A stretch of 64,000 bases of DNA from assembly GCF_016865365.1 (NCBI RefSeq), contig NZ_AP024469.1:4653361-4717360 (forward strand). Direction: 5' to 3'. Shown here one piece after another: positions 52,430 through 61,421 of this stretch. Below the pieces are notes generated by a model, which did not search any database, had not been told where the DNA came from, and saw only the letters and a list, made by a program, of their open reading frames with translations. The stretch comes from Geobacter sp. SVR. Lineage in GTDB: Bacteria > Desulfobacterota > Desulfuromonadia > Geobacterales > Pseudopelobacteraceae. The position numbers and the translations under genes are program-made. Positions within the stretch are counted from its first letter, which is position 1; each line of letters starts with the position of its first letter.

Positions 52430-53341
52430 TTAATCGAAATGCGCGGTATTTGCCAGCTCTATTCTGTTCCCTGCCAGTTCCTCTTCCCCCTCGACCTGAA
52501 GGGAACGCAGCTCCAGCAACCCTTTTCCGGTGCCGACCACCAGCGGATCAAGCGACATGATACATCCCGGCTCACCATTCCCCTCCATTGGCCGGGCGGA
52601 CCAGACGGTAACTTTTCTGCCGTCGAGATGGGCAAAGGCCCCCGGATAGGGATGGGTTACGCCACGGACCAGATTGTAGATCTCAACGGCGCTTCTGCTC
52701 CAATCGATACGGCCATCCGCCGGTTTGCGGCCGCCGAAGTAACTGCCGGCAGAAAGATCCATCGGCACTCTGGCAGCCTTCTCCTCGCGCAGAAGCGGCC
52801 AGGAACGGGAAAGCACCTCCACAGCCGCATCGGTGACCTTGTGAAAGACATCCTGGGCCGTGTCGGTGAACAGTATCGGCACCCTTTCCTGGTCCACGAT
52901 TTCGCCGGCATCGGGCTTCTCCACCATGTAGTGCAGGGTGGCGCCCGTTTCGGTCTCGCCGTTGATCACCGCCCAATTGACCGGCACCCGGCCACGGTAT
53001 TTCGGCAGATAGGACCCGTGCAGGTTGAGCGCCCCTTTGCGGGGTATCTCCAGCACCTCGGGCTTGATCATGGAGCGGTAATAGAACGAAAACAGGAAAT
53101 CGGGAGCGAGCTCCCGGACCCGCTCCACGTTCTCCGGCGCATTGATCTCGGAGGTCAGGCAGGGTATGCCGTGACGTCCGGCCAGTTCACGTACCGACTC
53201 GAACCAGATCTGTTCTCCGGCCGAATCCTCGTGGCTGAAGATCAGCGCTATCTCCGCACCCTGGCGCAGAAGTTCGGTAATGCAGCGATAGCCTACGTTG
53301 TGATAGGCGCAGACTATTATTTTATCAGATGTTGTGGCCAT
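52430..53341 (-). CDS. Formyltransferase, ArnA N-terminal-domain type
   Basis: The 303-residue protein matches the ArnA N-terminal domain, which formylates UDP-L-Ara4N using 10-formyltetrahydrofolate. Features are the Rossmann-like start IIVCAYHNVGYRCITELLRQ, the catalytic ALNLHGSYLPKYRGRVPVNWAVINGETETG near 124-153 (Asn, His, and later Asp of DAGEIVDQE). A C-terminal OB-type domain follows. The ATG at 53341 is preferred over an in-frame start 18 codons upstream because the family begins there. It sits between arnC and the decarboxylase gene, so these three form one lipid A modification unit. Confidence 0.88.
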   Translation of the reverse strand: MATTSDKIIVCAYHNVGYRCITELLRQGAEIALIFSHEDSAGEQIWFESVRELAGRHGIPCLTSEINAPENVERVRELAPDFLFSFYYRSMIKPEVLEIPRKGALNLHGSYLPKYRGRVPVNWAVINGETETGATLHYMVEKPDAGEIVDQERVPILFTDTAQDVFHKVTDAAVEVLSRSWPLLREEKAARVPMDLSAGSYFGGRKPADGRIDWSRSAVEIYNLVRGVTHPYPGAFAHLDGRKVTVWSARPMEGNGEPGCIMSLDPLVVGTGKGLLELRSLQVEGEEELAGNRIELANTAHFD

Positions 53342-53407
53342 GATGTGCCTGCTGTGCCAATTCCTTTTATTGTCGGGATTGCGAGTGCGAAGCACTTCGC
53401 CCCACCG

Positions 53408-54343
53408 TTATCCTTCGAAACCGTATGTTTTCCTGACCACGAAGCGCGGGCGCTTGCGCACCTCCTGGTAGATCCGGCCCACGTATTCGCCAACGATTCC
53501 GATCCCCATGATAATGATGCCGATGAAGAAGAACAGGATCGCAAACAGCGTAAAAACCCCTTCCACCTCGGCGCCGACTATGAAACGCCGGATCAGCAGG
53601 AACAGGCCGAAGGCCAGAGCGAGCACCGACGTAAGGATGCCGAACAGTGCGAACAGTTGCAGCGGCACCACCGAGAACCCAGTCATCAGATCGAAATTCA
53701 ACCGGACCAGCCGGTAGAGTGAATACTTGCTTTCGCCGGCGGCCCGCTCGGCATGGGCAACCTCGATTTCGGAAGGGTTGGAAGCGAAGGTCTGTGCCAG
53801 GGCCGGAATAAAGGTGGTCGACTCGCCGCAGCGGTTGATGTTCTCGATGACATCGCGGCTGTAGGCCCGTAGCATGCAGCCGTAATCGTTCATCTGCATG
53901 CCGGTCATCTTGTTAGTGGTGATGTTGACGATCCGCGAGGCGACCCTGCGGAAAGCGGTGTCCTGACGCTTCTGGCGGATGGTGCCGACCACGTCGTGCC
54001 CACTCTCGATGGCAGCCACCAAGCGGGGAATCTCTTCCGGGGGATTCTGCAGATCAGCGTCCAGGGTGATCACGATCTGGCCGCTGGACATCTCGAAGGC
54101 GGCCAGGATGGCCATATGCTGGCCGAAGTTGCCGTTGAATTCTATGACCCGGACACCGGGATACCGCTGCACCATCGTGCGCAGGATATCCAGCGAGCGG
54201 TCGCGGGAGCCGTCATTGGTAAAGATGATCTCGAAGCTTCGTCCGGTGCTCCTGGCAGCCGGATAAAGCCGCTCCATCAAAGGCTCCAGATTGGACTCCT
54301 CGTTGTACACCGGTACCACGATGCTCAGGTAGGGATATTCCAT
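53408..54343 (-). CDS. arnC: ArnC-like undecaprenyl-phosphate formamidoarabinose transferase
   Basis: This 311-residue GT2 membrane glycosyltransferase transfers 4-deoxy-4-formamido-arabinose to undecaprenyl phosphate. The catalytic domain has LSIVVPVYNEESNLEPL near 5-21, TNDGSRDRSLDIL near 42-54 and TLDADLQNPPEEI near 91-103 (the DxD-type metal motif). Two C-terminal membrane segments lie near 225-250 and 265-290, typical of ArnC/GtrB. AGGAGCAGTAC precedes the ATG at 54343. It is the promoter-proximal gene of the arnC-formyltransferase-decarboxylase group. Confidence 0.88.
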   Translation of the reverse strand: MEYPYLSIVVPVYNEESNLEPLMERLYPAARSTGRSFEIIFTNDGSRDRSLDILRTMVQRYPGVRVIEFNGNFGQHMAILAAFEMSSGQIVITLDADLQNPPEEIPRLVAAIESGHDVVGTIRQKRQDTAFRRVASRIVNITTNKMTGMQMNDYGCMLRAYSRDVIENINRCGESTTFIPALAQTFASNPSEIEVAHAERAAGESKYSLYRLVRLNFDLMTGFSVVPLQLFALFGILTSVLALAFGLFLLIRRFIVGAEVEGVFTLFAILFFFIGIIIMGIGIVGEYVGRIYQEVRKRPRFVVRKTYGFEG

Positions 54344-54357
54344 GTACTGCTCCTGTT

Positions 54358-55521
54358 CTATTCCGGCACCGGTTCCGCTGAGGCCAGTTCCGCCAGCAGC
54401 TCCTTGCCGAATAACCCTTTTTGCCACTCCCGCATGCCGGCGATGCCTTCAAAGTCCTCCCCGCAGGCCGGATTGGCCTCGGCAATCGACTCCAGCAGCC
54501 AGTTGGGAGCCACGACGCCAGGTTCCAGCTCCAGCAGACGGCTCTTTTCCTGACGCCAGGACTTGAGGCGTTTGAGACGCTCTTTGCTGCTCTCGCTGGG
54601 TTCCTCGCGCCGCTGCCGCGGAAAGCGGGGCAGATCCTGCTCGGGCAGTGCCAGGGCAGCCGAAACCGCCGCCAGAATTCTCTCCCCGTAACGGTGAACC
54701 TGTCCGGAGGTCATTCCTTTGATTGCAGCCAGGTCGCCGAAGGTGCGGGGTCTTTTATCGGCGATTTCCTGAAGCGTTTCTGCCGAGATCACCTTGAAAG
54801 GGGGACGGTCGAGCTCCCGGGCCTGACTGTCGCGCATCTGCAGCAGGGCCTCCAGGATGGCCAGGCCGCGCCCTTTGAATTTGCCGGCTCCTTTGCTGGA
54901 CAGAAAAAGAGGTCCTTCCTTTTCGGTGACCCGCGCCCCACATACCAGCCGGCACTCCTCTTCCTGCCAGGAGAGGCGTCCTTTTTCCACCAGTTCCGCA
55001 CGCAGCTGGTCGTACAACGGAAGCAGATCAGCCGTGTCAGCAGTGGCATAGGCACACATCTCAGGGCTGAGCGGCCGCTTGCTCCAATCGGCCTTCTGGT
55101 ATTTTTTGTTCAGCTCGATTCCAAAACGGGCCTTCAGCAGGGCGGCCAGGCCGAATTCCGTAATACCCAGAAAACGGGAGGCGATCATCGTGTCGAACAG
55201 ATTGCCGACCTCGATGCCAAAATCCCGGTGCAGTGACCTGATGTCGTAATCGGCACCATGCATTACCGTCAGGATGTCCGGATTGCTCAAGGGTACGGCC
55301 AGCGGCGACAGATCTTTCAGCGCCAGCGGATCGATTAGCCAGCTTTCGGTACGGGTGGATATCTGAATCAGGCAAACCTTTTCACGGTAATGGTGAAGCG
55401 AGTCCATCTCCAGATCCACAGCTACTTCTGTTCCGCGGCTAATGATTGCCGCCACTTCGGCCAGCCTCTCCGGCCGGATTATCATCTCACACGTGCCGCT
55501 TTGCGGCGTTGATAAGGTCAA
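54358..55521 (-). CDS. rnd: Ribonuclease D (3'-5' exoribonuclease with HRDC domain)
   Basis: The 387-residue protein has the DEDD exonuclease domain: VAVDLEMDSLHHYR near 35-48, VMHGADYDIRSLHRDFG near 85-101 and AYATADTADLLPLYDQL near 156-172. An HRDC/DNA-RNA binding domain follows (residues about 210-310) with ADKRPRTFGDLAAIKGM. RNase D trims tRNA and other RNAs. The TTG at 55521 is used because AGGGAG lies seven bases before it; a later ATG would remove the conserved start. It is immediately downstream of mqnC. Confidence 0.9.
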   Translation of the reverse strand: MTLSTPQSGTCEMIIRPERLAEVAAIISRGTEVAVDLEMDSLHHYREKVCLIQISTRTESWLIDPLALKDLSPLAVPLSNPDILTVMHGADYDIRSLHRDFGIEVGNLFDTMIASRFLGITEFGLAALLKARFGIELNKKYQKADWSKRPLSPEMCAYATADTADLLPLYDQLRAELVEKGRLSWQEEECRLVCGARVTEKEGPLFLSSKGAGKFKGRGLAILEALLQMRDSQARELDRPPFKVISAETLQEIADKRPRTFGDLAAIKGMTSGQVHRYGERILAAVSAALALPEQDLPRFPRQRREEPSESSKERLKRLKSWRQEKSRLLELEPGVVAPNWLLESIAEANPACGEDFEGIAGMREWQKGLFGKELLAELASAEPVPE

Positions 55522-55523
55522 AC

Positions 55524-56591
55524 CTAAAACTCCCTGAGTATCTGGTATGTAGTTGTGCGTTGGGCAGCCCGAAAACCGGCCTGTTGAATCAGGGAGATCA
55601 TCTCTTCCCGGGACATGCGGAAGCTGCACCCGGCGGCGGCCACGACATTCTCTTCCAGCATGGTCCCGCCGAGGTCGTTGGCACCGAAAAATAGTGCTAC
55701 CTGGGCCATCTTGTCCCCCTGTGTGACCCAGCTGGCCTGGATATTGGCAACATTATCCAGCACGATGCGGGATAGCGCCAGTACCTTGAGATACTCGACT
55801 CCGGTGGCGGTGACGCCCCCCAATTCGGTATTTCCCGGCTGATAGGTCCAGGGAATGAAAGCGGTGAACGATCCGCCGGCGTCCTGCAGCTCCCGGATCC
55901 GGAACAGGTGCTCGACGATATCCTGGGGACGTTCGCTGCTGCCGAACATCATGGTAGCGGTGGTCGGCATGCCGAGCCCGGCCGCCTTGAGCATCACCTC
56001 GCCCCACTTTCGCCAGCCGATCTTGTTGGGGGAGATACTACCGCGCACCTCATCCACCAGGATCTCGGCACCCCCTCCGGGGACGGAATCCAGGCCCGCC
56101 TTCTTGAGGCGCACCAGCGTCTCGTCCAGCGACAGTTCCGAAGCAGTGGCAATGCAGGTAATCTCGGCCGGCGAAAGAGAATGGTTCTGGATGCCGGGAA
56201 ACGATCTCTTTATCTCCCGGAACATCTCTTCGAAGAAACCGATCTTGAGGGCGGGATTAAGGCCCCCCTGCATCAGCAGCTGGGTTCCCCCCTGGTCGAC
56301 CAGTTCGGCGATCTTGGTGAGAATCGTATCCTGTGACAGTACATAGGCGTCATCTGCGGACTGATCGCGATAAAAGGCGCAGAACGAACACTTGGACTCG
56401 CAGATATTGGTGTAATTGACGTTGCGGTCCACGACGAACGACACCAGATTCTCAGGATGAAGCCGGCTCCGTATCCGATCCGCGGCCCTGCCCAGGGAGA
56501 GCAACTCGCCGGCGAGCAGAAGGGCCAGCGCCTCCTCCCGGCCAATGCGCTCACCCCCCTCGACGGCATCAAGTATTTTCCGTTCTTGCAT
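55524..56591 (-). CDS. mqnC: Dehypoxanthine futalosine cyclase (menaquinone biosynthesis)
   Basis: MqnC is a radical-SAM enzyme that cyclises dehypoxanthine futalosine in the futalosine route to menaquinone. The 355-residue product has the radical-SAM cluster motif CESKCSFC near residues 64-71, SAM-site glycine stretch LMQGGLNP near 105-112, and late blocks HFSPGG-like VPGGGAEILVDEVR and PWTYQPGNTELGG. This indicates the organism makes menaquinone by the futalosine pathway, usual in Geobacteraceae. It is followed within two bases by rnd. Confidence 0.94.
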   Translation of the reverse strand: MQERKILDAVEGGERIGREEALALLLAGELLSLGRAADRIRSRLHPENLVSFVVDRNVNYTNICESKCSFCAFYRDQSADDAYVLSQDTILTKIAELVDQGGTQLLMQGGLNPALKIGFFEEMFREIKRSFPGIQNHSLSPAEITCIATASELSLDETLVRLKKAGLDSVPGGGAEILVDEVRGSISPNKIGWRKWGEVMLKAAGLGMPTTATMMFGSSERPQDIVEHLFRIRELQDAGGSFTAFIPWTYQPGNTELGGVTATGVEYLKVLALSRIVLDNVANIQASWVTQGDKMAQVALFFGANDLGGTMLEENVVAAAGCSFRMSREEMISLIQQAGFRAAQRTTTYQILREF

Positions 56592-56606
56592 GAATGTCTT
56601 TCCGCG

Positions 56607-57017
56607 TTAGACCGGCCCGCCGGCTGCAGTCAATTCTTGATCCAGTACCTGGCGGACCTCTTCGGGTATGCGCTTGGCACGCAGGTTCTCTCCAATGCAG
56701 GCCAGGGTGATCAGGGAATCGACCAGGAGCCTGCCATCAAGCTTGCGCAGGATCTGCTGACAAAGCGTGAAAGAGCTTTTACCGCATCGAACCGGTCGGG
56801 TCACCACCACCAGGAGATCATCGTGCCGAGCCGGCGCTTTCAGGTCTATTTCCATTCTGATGACCGGAAACACCTGCCCTTTTGCAGCCAGCTCCGACAC
56901 CGAGAGTCCTCGCTCACGAAGATATTCGGTACGCGCGCGCTCGAAAAACCGCAGGTAGTTGGCATGGTAGACAATCCCTGCTGCATCGGTATCTTCATAG
57001 TAAACGCGAATATCCAT
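56607..57017 (-). CDS. ybgC: YbgC-type acyl-CoA thioesterase
   Basis: The 136-residue hot-dog-fold protein matches YbgC/4-hydroxybenzoyl-CoA thioesterases: it begins MDIRVYYEDTDAAGIVYHANYLRFFERARTEYL with the catalytic Asp of DTDAAG. These enzymes hydrolyse short acyl-CoA or acyl-ACP; in many bacteria ybgC leads the tol-pal operon. Here it lies more than 26 kb from tolQRAB-pal, next to mqnC. The start has only weak ribosome-binding sequence. Substrate is inferred from the family. Confidence 0.92.
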   Translation of the reverse strand: MDIRVYYEDTDAAGIVYHANYLRFFERARTEYLRERGLSVSELAAKGQVFPVIRMEIDLKAPARHDDLLVVVTRPVRCGKSSFTLCQQILRKLDGRLLVDSLITLACIGENLRAKRIPEEVRQVLDQELTAAGGPV

Positions 57018-57454
57018 TCAACCCCGCTTTGATCATGTCCGGAGACGTAATGGCAGTCTTCTCCACGCTGTTAAAACAAATGTCTCGGCCCTGCCATCAA
57101 TCCGGCAGCATCCCGTATGTCCCGATAGGAGGCTTGATGCGGCTTGAACGAACGGATCTGGTTTCATGGGTAGCACAGGCGGAGAAACGAACAGCGATGG
57201 CCGGCATGCAGAAGCATCCCTTTCATGGCATCTCCCCCGCCGGAAACTGAAGTGTATCCTAGCCACTTTAGTGCAGAACGGGCTCATCTGCAACTTCAAT
57301 TTGAGAAAAATAGGGGCTTTTAGGACAAACAGCGCCTCAGCGCTTCAAATTTGCCTCAAAACAGCATAAGGGAACAAAACCATACCGGACTATAACCAAG
57401 AAGCCGAAAACAGTCTCAGGGGCGATTTTATAAAAGCCTGCGCAAATGCCCGTT
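57018..57454. other. Gene-free stretch between ybgC and rsmG
   Basis: I find no convincing gene. In many bacteria parA and parB follow rsmG at this place; neither is present. The part near 57250-57440 is AT-rich with short poly-A and hairpin-prone sequence, possibly the end of the rsmG operon transcript and the ybgC promoter. Confidence 0.5.
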
Positions 57455-58108
57455 TCATGGGGATTTGAAGGGTGTGATTACTATCAGACAGCGTTTTCCG
57501 CTCCCAAACGGCAGTTCGTAGTTGTGCTCCGCGCTAATTTGATAGCCGAGTTGCTGCAGACGGTCTCCCTCACTGGACAACTCCTCGGCGGCAGCCGCTC
57601 CCTTCATGGCAACCATGCGACCATTATCTGCCAGTAATGGTCCTGCCAGGGAAACGAAGGTCGTCAGACTGGAAAACGCCCGTGAGATGATGACATCAAA
57701 AGCACCGGGGCGCGTTGCATGAAGCGTCTCGACCCGCGCATGCAGCGCCTCGAATTGTTTGAATTGCAGCAGGCGGGCCATGTGCCGCTGAAAGTGGATT
57801 TTCTTGCCCACCGCATCCACAGAAACAACCCGCAATCCAGGCAGCACAATTTTCAAGGGTATTGCCGGCATTCCCGCTCCGGAGCCGATATCCAACAACC
57901 TCTCTGCACCATCGAGCAGTTGCGCCGGATAAAGGGAATCCATGAAATGTTTTACCGCGATATCCTCATCGCGGGTAATGGCCGTGAGATTGATCTTGCG
58001 ATTCCAGGTCTTCAGCTCGGTCGCAAACAATTCGAATGATGCAACCATTGCTTCACTGAGCTCCACTCCTGAATCCCGGCTGCCTTGTCTGAGCATCCTG
58101 GCGATCAA
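57455..58108 (-). CDS. rsmG: 16S rRNA (guanine527-N7)-methyltransferase RsmG
   Basis: RsmG (GidB) methylates G527 of 16S rRNA using S-adenosylmethionine. The 217-residue product has VKHFMDSLYPAQLL near 53-66, the SAM-binding LLDIGSGAGMPAIPLKIVLP near 71-90 and VISRAFSSLTTFVSL near 135-149. Length is standard. The start is a TTG that overlaps the mnmG stop (TTGA) and is preceded by GAGGAGG, so translation is coupled with mnmG. Loss of RsmG is known to give low-level streptomycin resistance. Confidence 0.95.
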   Translation of the reverse strand: MIARMLRQGSRDSGVELSEAMVASFELFATELKTWNRKINLTAITRDEDIAVKHFMDSLYPAQLLDGAERLLDIGSGAGMPAIPLKIVLPGLRVVSVDAVGKKIHFQRHMARLLQFKQFEALHARVETLHATRPGAFDVIISRAFSSLTTFVSLAGPLLADNGRMVAMKGAAAAEELSSEGDRLQQLGYQISAEHNYELPFGSGKRCLIVITPFKSP

Positions 58109-60000
58109 ACGTGTGCCTCCTCTATGTCTTGCTTATGATACGCCTTTAGGGCGATCGACAGCACCGAGATGGCCGCCGGCGTAATCCCCGGGATGCGAGA
58201 GGCCTGCCCCAGTGTATCGGGCCGATTCTTGGCCAGCTTTTCACGGACCTCGGTCGTCAACCCTCCCATACTCAAGTAGTCGATATCCTCCGGCAGGCGA
58301 GTCTCCTCAAAACGGCGTGCCCGCTCGATCTGATCCAGTTGCCGTTCGATATATCCCTGATATTTGATTTGAATTTCCACCTGTTCCCGCACTGCCGGTG
58401 ATGTTTCACGTGAAACATCGTCAAATTCGGCTATATCCGCATAGGTAATTTCCGGACGGCGCATTAACTGCTCCAGGGAAGTCCCCTTCTGGATATCGGA
58501 AAGGCCGCGCTGTTCGAGAAAACTTTCCTGCCGCGTATCCATGACCAGTCGGGTGGTCCGCATACGCTCATGCTCGGCAAGGATCTGTTCCCGCTTCTGA
58601 AGGAAGCGTGCATACTCCTCTTCCGGCACCAATCCGATTGCATGTCCCTTTTCGCGCAGCCGCAGGTCGGCGTTGTCCTCCCGCAACAGTAGACGGTATT
58701 CCGCCCGGGACGTGAACATCCGGTACGGCTCTTTAGTTCCCATGGTCACGAGATCGTCGATCATGACCCCGATATAGGATTCGCTTCGGGACAGGAGCAG
58801 CGGTTCCTTACCCTTAACACGCAAGGCCGCGTTTATGCCGGCCATGATGCCCTGGGCGGCGGCCTCTTCATAGCCCGAGGTGCCGTTGATCTGGCCGGCA
58901 TGATACAGATTGCGGCAGCGCTTTGTTTCCAGCGAGGCATGCAGCTGGATCGGATCGATGTAATCATATTCGATGGCATAGGCGGGACGCATGATCTCAA
59001 CCCGCTCCAGCCCCAGCATGGAGCGATAAAAGGCGATCTGGACATCGATCGGGAGTGATGTCGACATGCCGCTGGGGTACACCTCGACGGTGTCCAGTCC
59101 TTCTGGCTCTATAAAGGTCTGGTGACGATCCTTGTCGGGGAATCGCATCACCTTGTCCTCGATCGAAGGACAGTAGCGCGGCCCAATACCCTCTATGATT
59201 CCGGCGTACAGGGGTGAGCGGTCGAGCCCGGAGCGAATGATCTCATGCGAGCGGGGATTGGTATAGGCGATGTGGCAGGGCACCTGGGGCATCGTTATGG
59301 CCCCGGTCGAGAAGGAAAAAGGCATCGGCGGATCGTCGCCATACTGTGCCTCAAGCCGGCTAAAATCAATGGTGCGCTTGTCCAGGCGTGCCGGCGTGCC
59401 GGTCTTCAGACGACCCACTTCGAATCCGATGTTTTTCAATTGCTCGGATAGACCGATGGAGGGGAGATCGCCGGCTCTACCCCCCGGGTAATTGGTCAAC
59501 CCGATGTGAATCAGACCCCGCATGAAGGTACCGGTGGTAAGAATCACGGTAGTTGCCAAAAAGCGGATTCCTGAACGCGTGTCCACTCCCCTCAACTCGT
59601 CCCCCTCGAAATGGAGGGCCGTTACTTCGGCCTGCTTTACGTGCAGATTTTCCTGTTCCTCCAACACACGCTTCATTCGTAGCCGGTACAACTGCTTGTC
59701 GGCTTGCGCCCGAGAGGCGCGCACAGCCTGCCCTTTCCGGGTGTTCAGAATGCGGAACTGTATGCCGGTGGCATCGATGTTCCTGGCCATTTCCCCCCCT
59801 AGGGCATCGATCTCTTTTACCAGGTGACCTTTGGCAAGGCCGCCGATGGCCGGGTTGCAGGACATCAAAGCAATGGCATCCAGGTTGATGGTCAGCAGCA
59901 AGGTCATGCACCCCATACGCGCAGCTGCCAGGGCAGCTTCACAACCGGCGTGTCCAGCGCCGACTACCACCACATCATAATGCAGGTCGTAATTGATCAT
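58105..60000 (-). CDS. mnmG: tRNA uridine-34 carboxymethylaminomethyl synthesis FAD protein MnmG
   Basis: MnmG (GidA), with MnmE, adds the carboxymethylaminomethyl group to tRNA wobble uridine. The 631-residue product starts with the FAD-binding [21 protein letters not shown] near 10-30, has [22 protein letters not shown] near 48-69 and [28 protein letters not shown]-like [19 protein letters not shown] near 415. Length is standard. One parS site lies inside its coding sequence at 58402-58417. It overlaps rsmG by four bases and follows mnmE. Confidence 0.97.
   Translation of the reverse strand: [631 protein letters not shown]
58402..58417. promoter_or_regulatory. parS centromere-like site inside mnmG
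   Basis: TGTTTCACGTGAAACA is a perfect 16-bp match to the universal parS consensus bound by ParB. It is located within mnmG and 1.6 kb from a second copy, both near the presumed origin. Confidence 0.93.
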
Positions 60001-60012
60001 TCTTGATCCTTA

Positions 60013-60028
60013 TGTTTCACGTGAAACA
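60013..60028. promoter_or_regulatory. parS centromere-like site between mnmE and mnmG
   Basis: A second perfect TGTTTCACGTGAAACA lies in the 31-bp gap between the mnmE stop and the mnmG start. ParB loading here positions the origin region for segregation. Confidence 0.93.
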
Positions 60029-60031
60029 TCT

Positions 60032-61399
60032 CTATTTGCCGATACAAAAGGAAGAAAAGACAACATCCAGCACATCATCGTTGGTTACGTGGCCGGTGAC
60101 GGAACCAACAGCCGTTAATGCCTCACGCAGATCGACGGCCGCCAGTTCCAGTTCCACACCCATGGCAAACCCTGTAAGTACGCTTTGCAGAGTTCTACTG
60201 GCGGACACCAGCGCATCACGGTGACGAGCCCGGGAAATGGCAATGAATTCGCGGTTGTCAACGGAACTGCGCAGAAACGAGGACCTTACCAGTTCCCTAA
60301 GTGCGTCCACCCCTTCGCCGGTCCGGGAAGAAATGGCTACGTGTTCCCCGGCGGCGAGATCAGCAGGCAGTACCATCTGTGACGGCAGATCGGATTTATT
60401 GAGCACCACCACGGTTCGCGCGTCCGCCAGTGCTTCCCTGATCAACTGGTCTTCAGGCCCGAAAGAATCGGATGCATCGAGTACAAAAAGCACAAGGTCG
60501 GCCTGGGGGATCTTTTCCAGGGCGCGGGCGATACCCTCCTGCTCCACCAGACAGTCGGTATGGCGGATGCCGGCGGTATCCAGAAGGCGTACCGGTAATC
60601 CGCCGAGGTTGATGGATTCTTCGATGATATCACGAGTCGTGCCGGGCAGATGCGTCACAATGGCGCGGTTTTCGTTGAGCAGGCGGTTAAGCAGGCTGGA
60701 TTTACCGGCGTTCGGTTTCCCAATGATCAATACCGCAATGCCTTCACGCAACCTGCGGCCTTCGTCAAACCCGGACAGCAAAGTGTCCACAAGTGAAGCG
60801 GCATGGGAGACCTCCGCGGTAATGCCGTTAAGATCGGTATCGCCCAGGTCATCTTCGGGAAAATCGATATAGGCTTCAACAAGCGCCAGAGCCTTGAGAA
60901 GGTGGCTCCGAACGTCCTCGATTCGCTGCGAAAGCAGCCCCTCCCGCTGACGCTGGGCTTGCTGCAGGGCAGCCTCAGTCTGCGAACCGATAATGTCCAT
61001 GACCGCTTCAGCCTGCGCCAGATCGATTCTTCCATTGAGAAAGGCACGCCGGGTAAACTCACCCGGTTCGGCCAGGCGCGCCCCGTGCTGCAGACAGAGC
61101 GACAGGACCTGCTCGACCACGAGAACACCGCCGTGGCAATGCAGTTCAAGGACATCCTCGCAGGTATACGATCGGGGGGCCTTCATCAGGACGGCCATGG
61201 CCTCGTCGACCGTTTCCCCGGACCAAGGATCACGAATGGTCCCAAAAGAAAAACGGTGGCTGATCAGGCCACCGTTATTCGCTCGTTTGAAGATCTTTTC
61301 GCCGATAACAGCGGCTTCGGGACCGCTCACGCGGACTATGCCGATCCCCCCGTTTCCCGGGGGGGTGGCGACGGCCGCTATCGTATCGCGGATATACAT
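60032..61399 (-). CDS. mnmE: tRNA modification GTPase MnmE
   Basis: MnmE is the potassium-activated GTPase partner of MnmG in wobble uridine modification. The 455-residue product starts [23 protein letters not shown]. It has an N-terminal formyl-THF-binding domain, a helical middle, a G domain with [19 protein letters not shown] and NKSD motifs, and the conserved C-terminal Cys in the ending SFCIGK. The start at 61399 excludes an in-frame N-terminal extension of 21 residues. It lies between yidC and mnmG in the classic origin-proximal order. Confidence 0.96.
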   Translation of the reverse strand: MYIRDTIAAVATPPGNGGIGIVRVSGPEAAVIGEKIFKRANNGGLISHRFSFGTIRDPWSGETVDEAMAVLMKAPRSYTCEDVLELHCHGGVLVVEQVLSLCLQHGARLAEPGEFTRRAFLNGRIDLAQAEAVMDIIGSQTEAALQQAQRQREGLLSQRIEDVRSHLLKALALVEAYIDFPEDDLGDTDLNGITAEVSHAASLVDTLLSGFDEGRRLREGIAVLIIGKPNAGKSSLLNRLLNENRAIVTHLPGTTRDIIEESINLGGLPVRLLDTAGIRHTDCLVEQEGIARALEKIPQADLVLFVLDASDSFGPEDQLIREALADARTVVVLNKSDLPSQMVLPADLAAGEHVAISSRTGEGVDALRELVRSSFLRSSVDNREFIAISRARHRDALVSASRTLQSVLTGFAMGVELELAAVDLREALTAVGSVTGHVTNDDVLDVVFSSFCIGK

Positions 61400-61421
61400 T
61401 GCACTGCTCCGTGGATGCCGA

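Noticed and set aside
51533..53722. 729-codon plus-strand open frame across the arn genes
   Set aside because: It runs through three well-identified minus-strand genes and their gaps and has no domain signature.
57033..57299. 88-codon minus-strand open frame in the ybgC-rsmG gap
   Set aside because: It has no ribosome site or family resemblance and its composition is like non-coding spacer.
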